DNA of 64,000 bases from Pseudomonas sp. TH43 (lineage in GTDB: Bacteria; Pseudomonadota; Gammaproteobacteria; Pseudomonadales; Pseudomonadaceae). Shown here in pieces: positions 17,497 to 25,451 of this stretch. Each line of letters opens with the position of its first letter. Position 1 is the first letter of the stretch. The notes below the pieces were generated by a model, which had not been told where the DNA came from, did no database searches, and worked only from the letters and a program-made list of their open reading frames with translations. The DNA is taken from contig NZ_JAEKFI010000004.1 in NCBI RefSeq assembly GCF_016650635.1, forward strand, positions 1,622,001 through 1,686,000, in the 5' to 3' direction. The position numbers and the translations under genes are program-made.

Positions 17497-19394
17497 GCGC
17501 TTTGCTCCAACTGACGGCCCGCGCCGCGTTTTTTCAAATGAATCATCAACAGCGAAATCGCTGCCGGGGTCACGCCCGGGATCCGTGAAGCCTGGCCCAG
17601 CGTCTCTGGTCGAGTCGCGCCGAGTTTGCTCTGGATCTCCTTGGAGAGACCGGAAATGTTGGTGTAATCGATATCCACAGGTAGTTTCGTGTCTTCACTG
17701 GCGCGCAGACGGGCGATTTCGTCCTGTTGACGGTCGATGTAACCGGCGTATTTGGTCTTGATTTCGACCTGCTCGGCGACCTGTGGATCTTCAGCGCCGT
17801 TGCCGGTCACTTCGACCAGACCAGCGTAGTCGATTTCCGGACGACTCAAGAGATTGAGCAAGTTGTATTCGTGAGTCAGCGGTGTGCCGAATTTTTCCGC
17901 AATCGCATCGCCCTGCTGCGTATTCGGGCGAACCCAAGTGCTTTTCAGGCGCTGTTCTTCGAGTTCGATGCTTTCGCGTTTCTTGCAGAAGGCCGCCCAA
18001 CGCGCGTCATCGACCAGACCGAGTTCGCGACCTTTTTCGGTCAGACGCAGGTCGGCGTTGTCCTCGCGCAGAATCAGGCGGTACTCGGCACGCGAAGTGA
18101 ACATGCGGTACGGCTCTTGGGTACCGAGGGTGATCAGGTCGTCGACCAATACCCCGATGTACGCTTCATCGCGCCGCGGGCACCAGGCTTCTTTGCCTTT
18201 GGCGCGCAGTGCAGCGTTGGCGCCAGCGAGCAAACCCTGGGCGCCAGCTTCTTCGTAACCGGTGGTGCCGTTGATTTGCCCGGCGAAGAACAGACCGCCG
18301 ATGACTTTGGTTTCCAGGCTGTACTTCAGGTCGCGCGGATCGAAGTAGTCGTACTCGATCGCATAACCCGGACGCACGATGTGCGCGTTTTCCATGCCGC
18401 GAATCGATTGCACGATCTGCAATTGCACGTCGAACGGCAAGCTTGTGGATATCCCGTTCGGATACAGCTCATGGGTGGTCAAACCTTCCGGTTCGATGAA
18501 CACCTGATGGCTTTCCTTGTCGGCAAAGCGGTGGATCTTGTCTTCGATCGACGGGCAATAACGCGGGCCAATGCCTTCGATTTCACCGGCAGCGGAATAC
18601 ATCGGCGAACGATCAAGGTTCGCGGCAATGATTTCGTGGGTGCGGGCGTTCGTGTGGGTAATCCAGCAACTGACCTGGCGTGGATGCTGTTCTTTGTTGC
18701 CCATGAACGACATCACCGGGATCGGCGTATCGCCCGGTTGCTCGGTCATTACCGAGAAATCCACAGACTTGCCGTCGATACGCGGCGGTGTACCGGTTTT
18801 CAGGCGACCGACACGCAGTGGCATTTCACGCAGACGATGAGCCAGGGCAATCGACGGCGGATCACCAGCGCGACCGCCGGAAAAATTCTGCAAGCCGATG
18901 TGGATAAGTCCACCGAGGAACGTGCCGGTGGTCAGCACCACGGAATCGGCGAAGAAACGCAGACCCATTTGCGTGACAACACCACGGACTTGTTCCTGCT
19001 CGACGATCAGGTCATCGGCAGCTTGTTGAAATATCCACAGGTTCGGCTGGTTTTCCAGGATTTCGCGGACAGCGGCTTTGTACAAAATACGGTCAGCTTG
19101 CGCACGGGTCGCCCGTACGGCTGGGCCTTTGCGGCTGTTCAACACGCGAAACTGGATGCCGCCCTTATCGGTAGCCATGGCCATCGCGCCGCCGAGGGCA
19201 TCGATTTCCTTGACCAGGTGGCTTTTGCCAATGCCCCCGATAGCCGGGTTGCAACTCATGGCACCGAGGGTTTCCACGTTATGCGTCAGCAACAGGGTTT
19301 TTGCCCCCATACGTGCTGACGCCAGTGCTGCCTCGGTACCGGCATGACCGCCGCCGATGACGATCACTTCAAAACGGGAAGGGAAATCCACCAC
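17493..19394 (-). CDS. mnmG: tRNA uridine-5-carboxymethylaminomethyl synthase subunit MnmG (GidA)
   Basis: With MnmE this FAD protein modifies the wobble uridine of certain tRNAs, using methylene-THF. It has 633 residues, the usual length. The N-terminal FAD-binding motif is IVIGGGHAGTEAALA (residues 11-25). Family signatures include SCNPAIGGIGKSHLVKEIDA and PGYAIEYDYF. Its upstream region is the second DnaA-box cluster (19395-19961). The usual neighbour mnmE lies 4.6 kb away, beyond an iron-uptake operon. Confidence 0.98.
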   Translation of the reverse strand: MVDFPSRFEVIVIGGGHAGTEAALASARMGAKTLLLTHNVETLGAMSCNPAIGGIGKSHLVKEIDALGGAMAMATDKGGIQFRVLNSRKGPAVRATRAQADRILYKAAVREILENQPNLWIFQQAADDLIVEQEQVRGVVTQMGLRFFADSVVLTTGTFLGGLIHIGLQNFSGGRAGDPPSIALAHRLREMPLRVGRLKTGTPPRIDGKSVDFSVMTEQPGDTPIPVMSFMGNKEQHPRQVSCWITHTNARTHEIIAANLDRSPMYSAAGEIEGIGPRYCPSIEDKIHRFADKESHQVFIEPEGLTTHELYPNGISTSLPFDVQLQIVQSIRGMENAHIVRPGYAIEYDYFDPRDLKYSLETKVIGGLFFAGQINGTTGYEEAGAQGLLAGANAALRAKGKEAWCPRRDEAYIGVLVDDLITLGTQEPYRMFTSRAEYRLILREDNADLRLTEKGRELGLVDDARWAAFCKKRESIELEEQRLKSTWVRPNTQQGDAIAEKFGTPLTHEYNLLNLLSRPEIDYAGLVEVTGNGAEDPQVAEQVEIKTKYAGYIDRQQDEIARLRASEDTKLPVDIDYTNISGLSKEIQSKLGATRPETLGQASRIPGVTPAAISLLMIHLKKRGAGRQLEQSA

Positions 19395-19836
19395 GCACCT
19401 CGTGCCTGCTTAAGTAGGTAATTCAGGAATAGTTTGAGATCAGGTTTTTGGACCTGGTCGGCAAGTATAGGGACTTCGCCCTTCCTAAAGAACCCTTTGC
19501 ACAAAATTTAACCAGCTGTGGAGAACTCGAGGTTAAAAGAATAAAAAAGAGAGAAATTTATAAAACCTTTGTTTTTATGTTTATTTCTACTGAGCATGAT
19601 TTCTGTGGATAGATTGCTACAGGCCTTTATATTCAATATGTACAGAGTTTCAAAACCCTGTGGCCATGTGCCAATGAGGCCCTTGGATAACCGCTGTAAG
19701 CCTGTGGATGAAAGGGGTGGTTATCCACAGAGGGGGTTATATCCAGTTTTGAAGCCCTGTTATCAACTGACCTCAGTGGCAGTTATTCACAGGGCTTAAT
19801 CCACAGAAAATCGACGAAACGGCTTTTTCAGGACGC

Positions 19837-19862
19837 AAAAAAACCGCCAGCGAGTGGGCGGT
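19837..19862 (-). terminator. leftward rho-independent terminator
   Basis: ACCGCC and GGCGGT pair around AGCGAGTG. Read leftward they are followed by seven T. It would stop any transcript entering the mnmG-side origin-like region from the iron operon side. No T-run exists in the rightward direction. Confidence 0.65.
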
Positions 19863-19900
19863 GATAACAAAGCAGCCGATAGAGGGAAGTGCGCGGGCTA

Positions 19901-19940
19901 TTGTGAGAGAACGTAACAGAGGCTAATAATAGCCATTATC
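19901..19940 (+). promoter_or_regulatory. sigma70 promoter with overlapping Fur box for the ECF sigma gene
   Basis: A -35 TTGTGA (19901-19906), 17 bases, then -10 TAATAA (19924-19929). The 19-base segment at 19922-19940 agrees at 15 of 19 positions with the classical Fur consensus (GATAATGATAATCATTATC), including an intact ATTATC half. Fur bound here would cover the -10. The ATG of the sigma gene is at 19962. Confidence 0.8.
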
Positions 19941-19961
19941 ATTAACTCGTCAGTTTGTCCC

Positions 19962-20468
19962 ATGCCCTTATCCACCCACACTGCTGCGATCGAGCAAATC
20001 TACGAGCAACACCATTCGTGGCTTTATGGATGGCTCAAAGGGAAATTGAACGACGCCTGCGATGCAGCAGACGTAGCGCATGACACCTTCGTGCGGATTC
20101 TGGCAGCGCGCAATGCCGCTCAAATTCGAGAACCGCGGGATTATCTGACGACCATTGCACGCGGCCTGGTGATTGATCGTTATAGAAGGCGAGGCATAGA
20201 AATCGCGTATCTACAGACTCTCGCGGCCAGACCCGAAGCGACCGCCATCAGCGAGGAAGACAAAGCGTTGATCATCGAAACGCTGGTCGCTGTGGATAAA
20301 GCACTGGTCGGCCTCGGTGTGCGCACTCAACAGATCTTCATGCTTTCGCAGATCGATGGCCTGACTTATCAACAGATCGCCGCGCAATTGAAGGTTTCGC
20401 TGACCACGGTGAAGAAGCACATGATTCGAGCCCTGACGGAATGTGCCTTGATCATGGCGCAGCGTTGA
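19962..20468 (+). CDS. FecI-family ECF sigma factor for iron-siderophore signalling
   Basis: The 168-residue ECF sigma factor has only the sigma2 region (CDAADVAHDTFVRILAA through DYLTTIARGLVIDRYRR) and the sigma4 region (LSQIDGLTYQQIAAQLKVSLTTVKKHM). Such factors direct RNA polymerase to a siderophore-receptor gene when the receptor is occupied. A Fur box overlaps its promoter. Its stop overlaps the anti-sigma start as TGATG, so translation is coupled. It is transcribed against the direction of the replication fork, unlike its neighbours. Confidence 0.95.
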   Translation: MPLSTHTAAIEQIYEQHHSWLYGWLKGKLNDACDAADVAHDTFVRILAARNAAQIREPRDYLTTIARGLVIDRYRRRGIEIAYLQTLAARPEATAISEEDKALIIETLVAVDKALVGLGVRTQQIFMLSQIDGLTYQQIAAQLKVSLTTVKKHMIRALTECALIMAQR

Positions 20469-21415
20469 TGGCCATCACGCCAAATCGCAAGGTTTTCGAA
20501 GCCGCCGCCAGTTGGTACGTGCAGTTTCAGGCTGAGCCGCCGACACTCGCCGAGCAAAAGGCCTGGCAGTTGTGGATAGACAGCGATCCAGCGCATCTGG
20601 CGGCATGGAACCAGATGGAACAATTGCAGCGCCACCTCGGTACCCTGCCGCAGGATCTGAAACGCCGCGCACTGAATAACGGCCAGCAACGACGCCAGGT
20701 CTTGAAGCTGTTATTGCTCGCGGCAGGTACGGGATTCGTTGGCTGGAATGTTCAGCAACACACATCCCTTGGGAATGTTTGGGCCGACTACAAAACCGGC
20801 GTCGGCCAGCGGCGCAACATCACATTGGCTGATGGCAGTCAGATTCAGCTCAACACCGACTCGGCCATTGATGTGTCTTTCGACGTGGCACAGCGGCTGA
20901 TTCGCCTGCGCTCCGGTGAGATCCTCATTCAAACCGGCAAGCTTGGTGATCAACGACCATTTTTTGTCGAAACCCGCGATGGCCGCATTCAAGCGCTAGG
21001 TACCCGTTTCTCCGTCCACCAGTTACCCGGCTCTACCCTCGTGGGTGTGTTGCAGGATCGGGTCAGCGTGCAACCGGCTGATCTCTCAACAGGCGCAATC
21101 ATCCTGAACGCAGGCGAAGGTGCTGACTTTGATCGTCGGCATATCGGGCTCATTCAGCCCTTCAAATCCTCGCAAGTGGCGTGGACCAACGGCCAGTTGA
21201 TCGTCCTCGATGCGCGGTTGGGCGAGGTGATCGAAGAGCTGGGCCGTTATCGCCGCGGCGTTTTGCATTGCGATTCCCGCGCCCGGGATCTGCGTGTGTC
21301 AGGTACCTTGCGCCTCGATTCAACCGACGCAGTGCTGGCCAATCTCCAGGCGTCACTGCCGATTAACGTCCGTTACTTCAGCCGTTACTGGGTTTCGATC
21401 AGTCATAACCCCTGA
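20468..21415 (+). CDS. FecR-family anti-sigma regulator
   Basis: A 315-residue inner-membrane regulator. The start at 20468 (MAITPNRKVFEAAASWYVQF) overlaps the sigma stop. The cytoplasmic N-terminal domain has the family pattern AWQLWIDSDPAHLAAWNQME (residues ~32-51). One membrane helix follows (VLKLLLLAAGTGFVGWNV), then the periplasmic FecR domain (TLADGSQIQLNTDSAIDV, GRIQALGTRFSVHQ) and a C-terminal receptor-contact domain. It should receive the signal from the STN domain of the receptor encoded next and activate or restrain the sigma factor. Confidence 0.94.
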   Translation: MAITPNRKVFEAAASWYVQFQAEPPTLAEQKAWQLWIDSDPAHLAAWNQMEQLQRHLGTLPQDLKRRALNNGQQRRQVLKLLLLAAGTGFVGWNVQQHTSLGNVWADYKTGVGQRRNITLADGSQIQLNTDSAIDVSFDVAQRLIRLRSGEILIQTGKLGDQRPFFVETRDGRIQALGTRFSVHQLPGSTLVGVLQDRVSVQPADLSTGAIILNAGEGADFDRRHIGLIQPFKSSQVAWTNGQLIVLDARLGEVIEELGRYRRGVLHCDSRARDLRVSGTLRLDSTDAVLANLQASLPINVRYFSRYWVSISHNP

Positions 21416-21534
21416 ACCAATAAAACCTGGGGAAAAATAAATCGAATACGGGGTTATCTTTTTTTGTCGTGACCCGGCCCTACAGGTAATCGCGATAAAC
21501 GCGGCTCTTTGCCACCCTCGGGGCTTATTCACAC

Positions 21535-23958
21535 ATGCGTCTTCCCACTCTCTCTCATCACTGCATTGCCTACAGCTTATTGATGACCAGCGCCGCTGCC
21601 TGCCTGGTCGTGACCCCTGGCGCTTTCGCCGCGACGGCAGCCCAGCGTTATGCCATTGCTGCCGGCCCACTGGACAATGCCTTGAGCCAGTTCGCCTCCG
21701 CTGCGAATGTGATTCTGTCGTTCTCGCCACAGCAGACCAGCCGCTTGCGCAGCGCCGGGCTGAACGGCAACTACACCGTCGACCAGGGTTTCGCCCAACT
21801 GTTGCAAGGCTCGGGTTTGCAAGCCGTACCGCAGGCATCGGGCAGCTACGTTCTGCAAGCATTGCCCAACGGCGATTCACTGGAGTTGGCCCCCACCAAT
21901 ATCAACGGGCAAATGGCCAACCCGATGAACCTGGATTACGCCGCCGACGTCGGCTACAAGGCGCAGAACAGCCGGATCGGTACGAAAACCAGCACACCTC
22001 TGTCGGAAACGCCGCGCTCGGTGTCAGTCGTCACCGCCCAGCGTATGAAAGATCAGAAATCTCAGACACTTACCGAAGTACTTGGCTACGTTCCGGGGAT
22101 CTTTGCCCCACCGTTTGCCGCCGGCGACAGTCTGGCCGGGGATCTGTTCTACATTCGCGGTTTCAACGCCACCGATTACGGCTACGGTCTGTTGCGCGAT
22201 GGACTACGCGTACAAGGCAACCGCTATGACACCAGCACCGAGCCCTACGGACTAGAGCGGGTCGAGATTTTCCGCGGCCCGTCTTCGCTGCTGTATGGGG
22301 AAAACGCTCCGGGCGGGCTGGTGAATCTGGTGAGTAAACGCCCGACCGCCGCGCCGCAGGGCGAAGTGCAACTGGGCTATGGGTCGAACAATCGCCGGCA
22401 GATCGGCGTCGATGTGTCCGGGCCACTCAATGACAGTGGCAATGTACTTGGCCGTGTGGTGATGCTCGGGCGCAAATCCGACACCCAGACCGATCACGTT
22501 CCGGACGACCGCATTTACATCGCGCCATCGCTGACCCTGAATTTCGACGATTACAACACGTTGACCCTACTGGCCAACTACCAGAAGGATCACACCAACA
22601 TGGAACTTGGACTACCGGCCGCCGGGACTTTGCTGAGCAACCCCAACGGCAAGTTATCCAAAGGCACCATGCTCGGCGACCCGGACTGGAACACCTTTGA
22701 ACGGGAAACCTGGAGCACCGGCTACGAATTCAGCCATTTGTTCAACGACGACTGGCAATTCCGCCAGAACTCGCGCTACCTGCAGTCGCGTATCACCCGA
22801 CATGAAACTTGGCCGGGTAATCTCAACAACGCAGGCTTCGGCACACGCCTGAACATGACCGCCTACGATCGCTTCAACAAATCGATGGTGTACTCGCTGG
22901 ATAACCAACTGGAGGGCAAATTCCAGGTGGGTGGTCTGGAGAACACCGTGCTGTTCGGCGCCAGCTACGACCGCACCTCGTTCAATCAGGACTGGAATGC
23001 TGGCATCGTCGGACCGATCGATGTGTATAACCCGGTTTACCTGCGCGAGCCGACGACGCCGATAGCGGTGCAAAACACCTTGCTTGAGCAGCAGATGAAA
23101 GGCGTTTATGCACAGATCCAGAGCAAGTATGACCACTGGCTGTTCCTGCTCGGTGGCCGTCAGGACTGGGTCGACAGTGATTTCCGCGACAAGGTGGCTC
23201 AGTCCAGCGACATCAGTTCCGAGGACAAGAAGTTCACTTATCAGGGCGGGGTGATGTACCAGTTCGACAATGGCATGACGCCGTATGTCAGCTATTCCAC
23301 CTCGTTTGTGCCGGTGCAGCAGATTTCCAATGCCGGCGCGCCGCTCGACCCGATCACCAGCAGCCAGTATGAAGTGGGCCTCAAGTACGAACCGATCGGC
23401 TGGGATACAGCGTTCACTGCATCGGTCTATGACCTGCGCAAAAAGGACGACACCTACTTCGACGCCACCACGTCGAGCTACCGCCAAGTGGGTGAAAGCC
23501 GCTCCAAAGGTGTCGAACTGGAGCTCAACAGCAACCTGACGCAGAACCTCAATGTCACGGCCGCGTACACCTACACCGACGCGCGGATCACCAAAGATGC
23601 CGCGACGTCCTTGGTCAAAGGCCATCAAATGACTGGGGTGCCGCGTAATCAGGCCTCGGTCTGGGCCAAGTACCGCTTCCTCGATGGCGATCTGAAAGGT
23701 TTGTACGTCGGTGGTGGCGTGCGTTACTTCGACAGTGCCTTCGCCTACACCTCGCCTTCTCTATATGGAAAGCTCGATGCCGGCGACGTCACCTTGGTGG
23801 ATGCGGCCATCGGTTATCAGATCGACACGCATTGGAACGTTGATCTGAACGCGAAGAACCTGTTCGACAAGGAGTATGTGTCGGGATGCAACGATGCCGG
23901 CCGCTGCTACTGGGGTGAAGATCGGACTTTGCTCGGTACCGTTTCCTACAACTGGTAA
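21535..23958 (+). CDS. TonB-dependent siderophore receptor with N-terminal signalling domain
   Basis: An outer-membrane transducer of 807 residues. A signal peptide (about residues 1-32) is followed by the STN signalling domain (~37-110, RYAIAAGPLDNALSQFASAA), then the plug (SETPRSVSVVTAQRM to VNLVSKRPTA) and a 22-strand type barrel ending in the aromatic Trp expected for outer-membrane insertion. The end CNDAGRCYWGEDR, with its paired cysteines, resembles hydroxamate receptors of the FhuA/FoxA/FiuA group, so a ferrichrome- or ferrioxamine-type xenosiderophore is likely but unproven. With the preceding ECF sigma and anti-sigma genes it forms a complete cell-surface signalling system. Confidence 0.93.
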   Translation: MRLPTLSHHCIAYSLLMTSAAACLVVTPGAFAATAAQRYAIAAGPLDNALSQFASAANVILSFSPQQTSRLRSAGLNGNYTVDQGFAQLLQGSGLQAVPQASGSYVLQALPNGDSLELAPTNINGQMANPMNLDYAADVGYKAQNSRIGTKTSTPLSETPRSVSVVTAQRMKDQKSQTLTEVLGYVPGIFAPPFAAGDSLAGDLFYIRGFNATDYGYGLLRDGLRVQGNRYDTSTEPYGLERVEIFRGPSSLLYGENAPGGLVNLVSKRPTAAPQGEVQLGYGSNNRRQIGVDVSGPLNDSGNVLGRVVMLGRKSDTQTDHVPDDRIYIAPSLTLNFDDYNTLTLLANYQKDHTNMELGLPAAGTLLSNPNGKLSKGTMLGDPDWNTFERETWSTGYEFSHLFNDDWQFRQNSRYLQSRITRHETWPGNLNNAGFGTRLNMTAYDRFNKSMVYSLDNQLEGKFQVGGLENTVLFGASYDRTSFNQDWNAGIVGPIDVYNPVYLREPTTPIAVQNTLLEQQMKGVYAQIQSKYDHWLFLLGGRQDWVDSDFRDKVAQSSDISSEDKKFTYQGGVMYQFDNGMTPYVSYSTSFVPVQQISNAGAPLDPITSSQYEVGLKYEPIGWDTAFTASVYDLRKKDDTYFDATTSSYRQVGESRSKGVELELNSNLTQNLNVTAAYTYTDARITKDAATSLVKGHQMTGVPRNQASVWAKYRFLDGDLKGLYVGGGVRYFDSAFAYTSPSLYGKLDAGDVTLVDAAIGYQIDTHWNVDLNAKNLFDKEYVSGCNDAGRCYWGEDRTLLGTVSYNW

Positions 23959-23963
23959 GACGA

Positions 23964-24000
23964 AAAAGGGGCTGTGGATAAAATGTCCACAGCCCCTTTT
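23964..24000. terminator. bidirectional terminator between the receptor gene and mnmE, containing a DnaA box
   Basis: A 15-bp perfect stem (AAAAGGGGCTGTGGA with its complement) around a 7-base loop TAAAATG. A-runs and T-runs on both sides serve the two convergent genes. The stem-loop boundary spells TGTGGATAA (23973-23981), a perfect DnaA 9-mer. Confidence 0.9.
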
Positions 24001-24001
24001 G

Positions 24002-25372
24002 TCATTTGCCGATGCAGAAGCTGGAAAAGATTCTTCCCAACAGATCGTCCGAACTGAATGCCCCGGTGATTTCACCCAGAGAGTGCTGGGCCTGACGTAA
24101 ATCCTCAGCCAACAATTCACCGGCGCCAGCCAGGGTTAGCTGGGCGCGACCGTGTTCCAGCGCCGCACTGGCGTGGCGCAAAGCCTCCAGATGTCGGCGG
24201 CGCGCACTGAAGCTGCTTTCCGAGGTTTGCTCGTAACCCATGCAGGCCTTGAGATGATCGCGCAACAGGTCCAGTCCTTCACCGGCCGACTTGGCACTCA
24301 GACTGATCGTCACATGGCCGTCTTCACTGGTTTCCAGGGCAATCGCTTCGCCGGTCAGATCGGCCTTGTTGCGAATCAGGGTGACTTTCGCCGGATCCGG
24401 TCGGGTTTCGAGGAATTCCGGCCACAGCGCAAACGGATCGAGTGCTTCCGGCGCGGTGGCGTCGACGACCAGTAACACCCGATCGGCCTCACCGATGGCT
24501 TTCAATGCCCGCTCTACACCGATTTTTTCCACATGATCATCGGTGTCACGCAAACCCGCAGTATCGACAACGTGCAGCGGCATGCCGTCGATGTGGATAT
24601 GTTCGCGCAGGATGTCACGAGTGGTACCGGCAATCTCGGTAACGATGGCGGCTTCACGGCCGGCCAACGCGTTCAACAGACTGGACTTCCCGGCATTCGG
24701 ACGACCGGCAATCACCACGGTCATGCCGTCACGCAGCAAAGCACCCTGCCCGGCCTCACGCAGTACGGTGGATAACTCATCGCGCACCTTGTCGAGCATG
24801 CTCAACACGTGACCATCGGCAAGGAAATCGATTTCTTCTTCCGGGAAGTCGATGGCGGCTTCGACGTAGATGCGCAGGCCAATCAATTGTTCGGTCAAGT
24901 TATGCACACGTTGCGAGAACGCGCCTTGCAACGAACGCAGGGCATTCCGCGCAGCCTGTGCAGAACTTGCTTCGATCAAATCGGCAATCGCCTCGGCCTG
25001 GGCCAGGTCGAGTTTGTCGTTGAGGAACGCGCGTTCGCTGAACTCGCCCGGACGAGCCAAACGGCACCCGAGTTGCAGGCAGCGTTTGAGCAACATATCC
25101 AGAACGATCGGGCCTCCGTGGCCCTGCAGTTCCAGTACGTCTTCGCCGGTAAACGAGTTCGGCCCGGGGAAATACAGCGCCAGACCTTCATCCAGTACTT
25201 GCTGATCATCACTGAAAAATGGCCCGTAATGGGCGTAACGCGGTTTCAGTTCGCGGCCGCTGATGGCTTTCGCTGCAACACTGGCCAACGGCCCGGAAAT
25301 ACGGACGATGCCCACACCACCGCGACCTTGGGCGGTGGCGACAGCTGCGATGGTTTCACGAGGTGCGCTCAT
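24002..25372 (-). CDS. mnmE: tRNA modification GTPase MnmE (TrmE)
   Basis: The partner of MnmG in wobble-uridine modification. The start at 25372 gives MSAPRETIAAVATAQGRGGV and 456 residues, the family length. An upstream in-frame start would only add MSGFRL. The N-terminal folate-binding domain is followed by helices and an inserted G domain: P-loop GRPNAGKSSLLNAL, switch TTRD, DTAGLRDTDD, NKAD. The protein ends in CIGK, with the conserved Cys of the C-terminal motif. A terminator separates it from yidC upstream. Confidence 0.98.
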   Translation of the reverse strand: MSAPRETIAAVATAQGRGGVGIVRISGPLASVAAKAISGRELKPRYAHYGPFFSDDQQVLDEGLALYFPGPNSFTGEDVLELQGHGGPIVLDMLLKRCLQLGCRLARPGEFSERAFLNDKLDLAQAEAIADLIEASSAQAARNALRSLQGAFSQRVHNLTEQLIGLRIYVEAAIDFPEEEIDFLADGHVLSMLDKVRDELSTVLREAGQGALLRDGMTVVIAGRPNAGKSSLLNALAGREAAIVTEIAGTTRDILREHIHIDGMPLHVVDTAGLRDTDDHVEKIGVERALKAIGEADRVLLVVDATAPEALDPFALWPEFLETRPDPAKVTLIRNKADLTGEAIALETSEDGHVTISLSAKSAGEGLDLLRDHLKACMGYEQTSESSFSARRRHLEALRHASAALEHGRAQLTLAGAGELLAEDLRQAQHSLGEITGAFSSDDLLGRIFSSFCIGK

Positions 25373-25404
25373 TAACCGGAATCCAGACAAAAGTGACAGA
25401 TAGC

Positions 25405-25429
25405 AAAACGCCCCACTAGGGGGCGTTTT
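25405..25429 (-). terminator. terminator after yidC
   Basis: AAAACGCCCC pairs with GGGGCGTTTT around a short loop. It has T-runs in both directions and lies between the yidC stop (25452) and the mnmE start (25372), all on the leftward strand. A perfect DnaA 9-mer (25436-25444) sits between it and yidC. Confidence 0.85.
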
Positions 25430-25451
25430 GAGTGGTTATCCACAGTGTAAA

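Larger units (their letters stand above)
19395..19961. other. origin-like DnaA-box region upstream of mnmG (oriC paralogue)
   Basis: A 567-base gene-free stretch. An AT-rich segment (about 19490-19600) precedes one perfect DnaA box, TTATCCACA at 19721. Near-perfect boxes lie at 19517 (TGTGGAGAA), 19604 (TGTGGATAG), 19703 (TGTGGATGA), 19783 (TTATTCACA) and 19797 (TAATCCACA). A 46-base block at 19602-19647 matches one in oriC (28150-28195): both have TCTGTGGATA, AGGCCTT, ten bases, then ATGTACAGAG. DnaA boxes follow at offsets 119 and 181 in both regions. The position next to mnmG/gidA is where E. coli has its oriC. The right end carries a leftward terminator and the fecI-type promoter. Origin activity is inferred. 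Confidence 0.8.
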
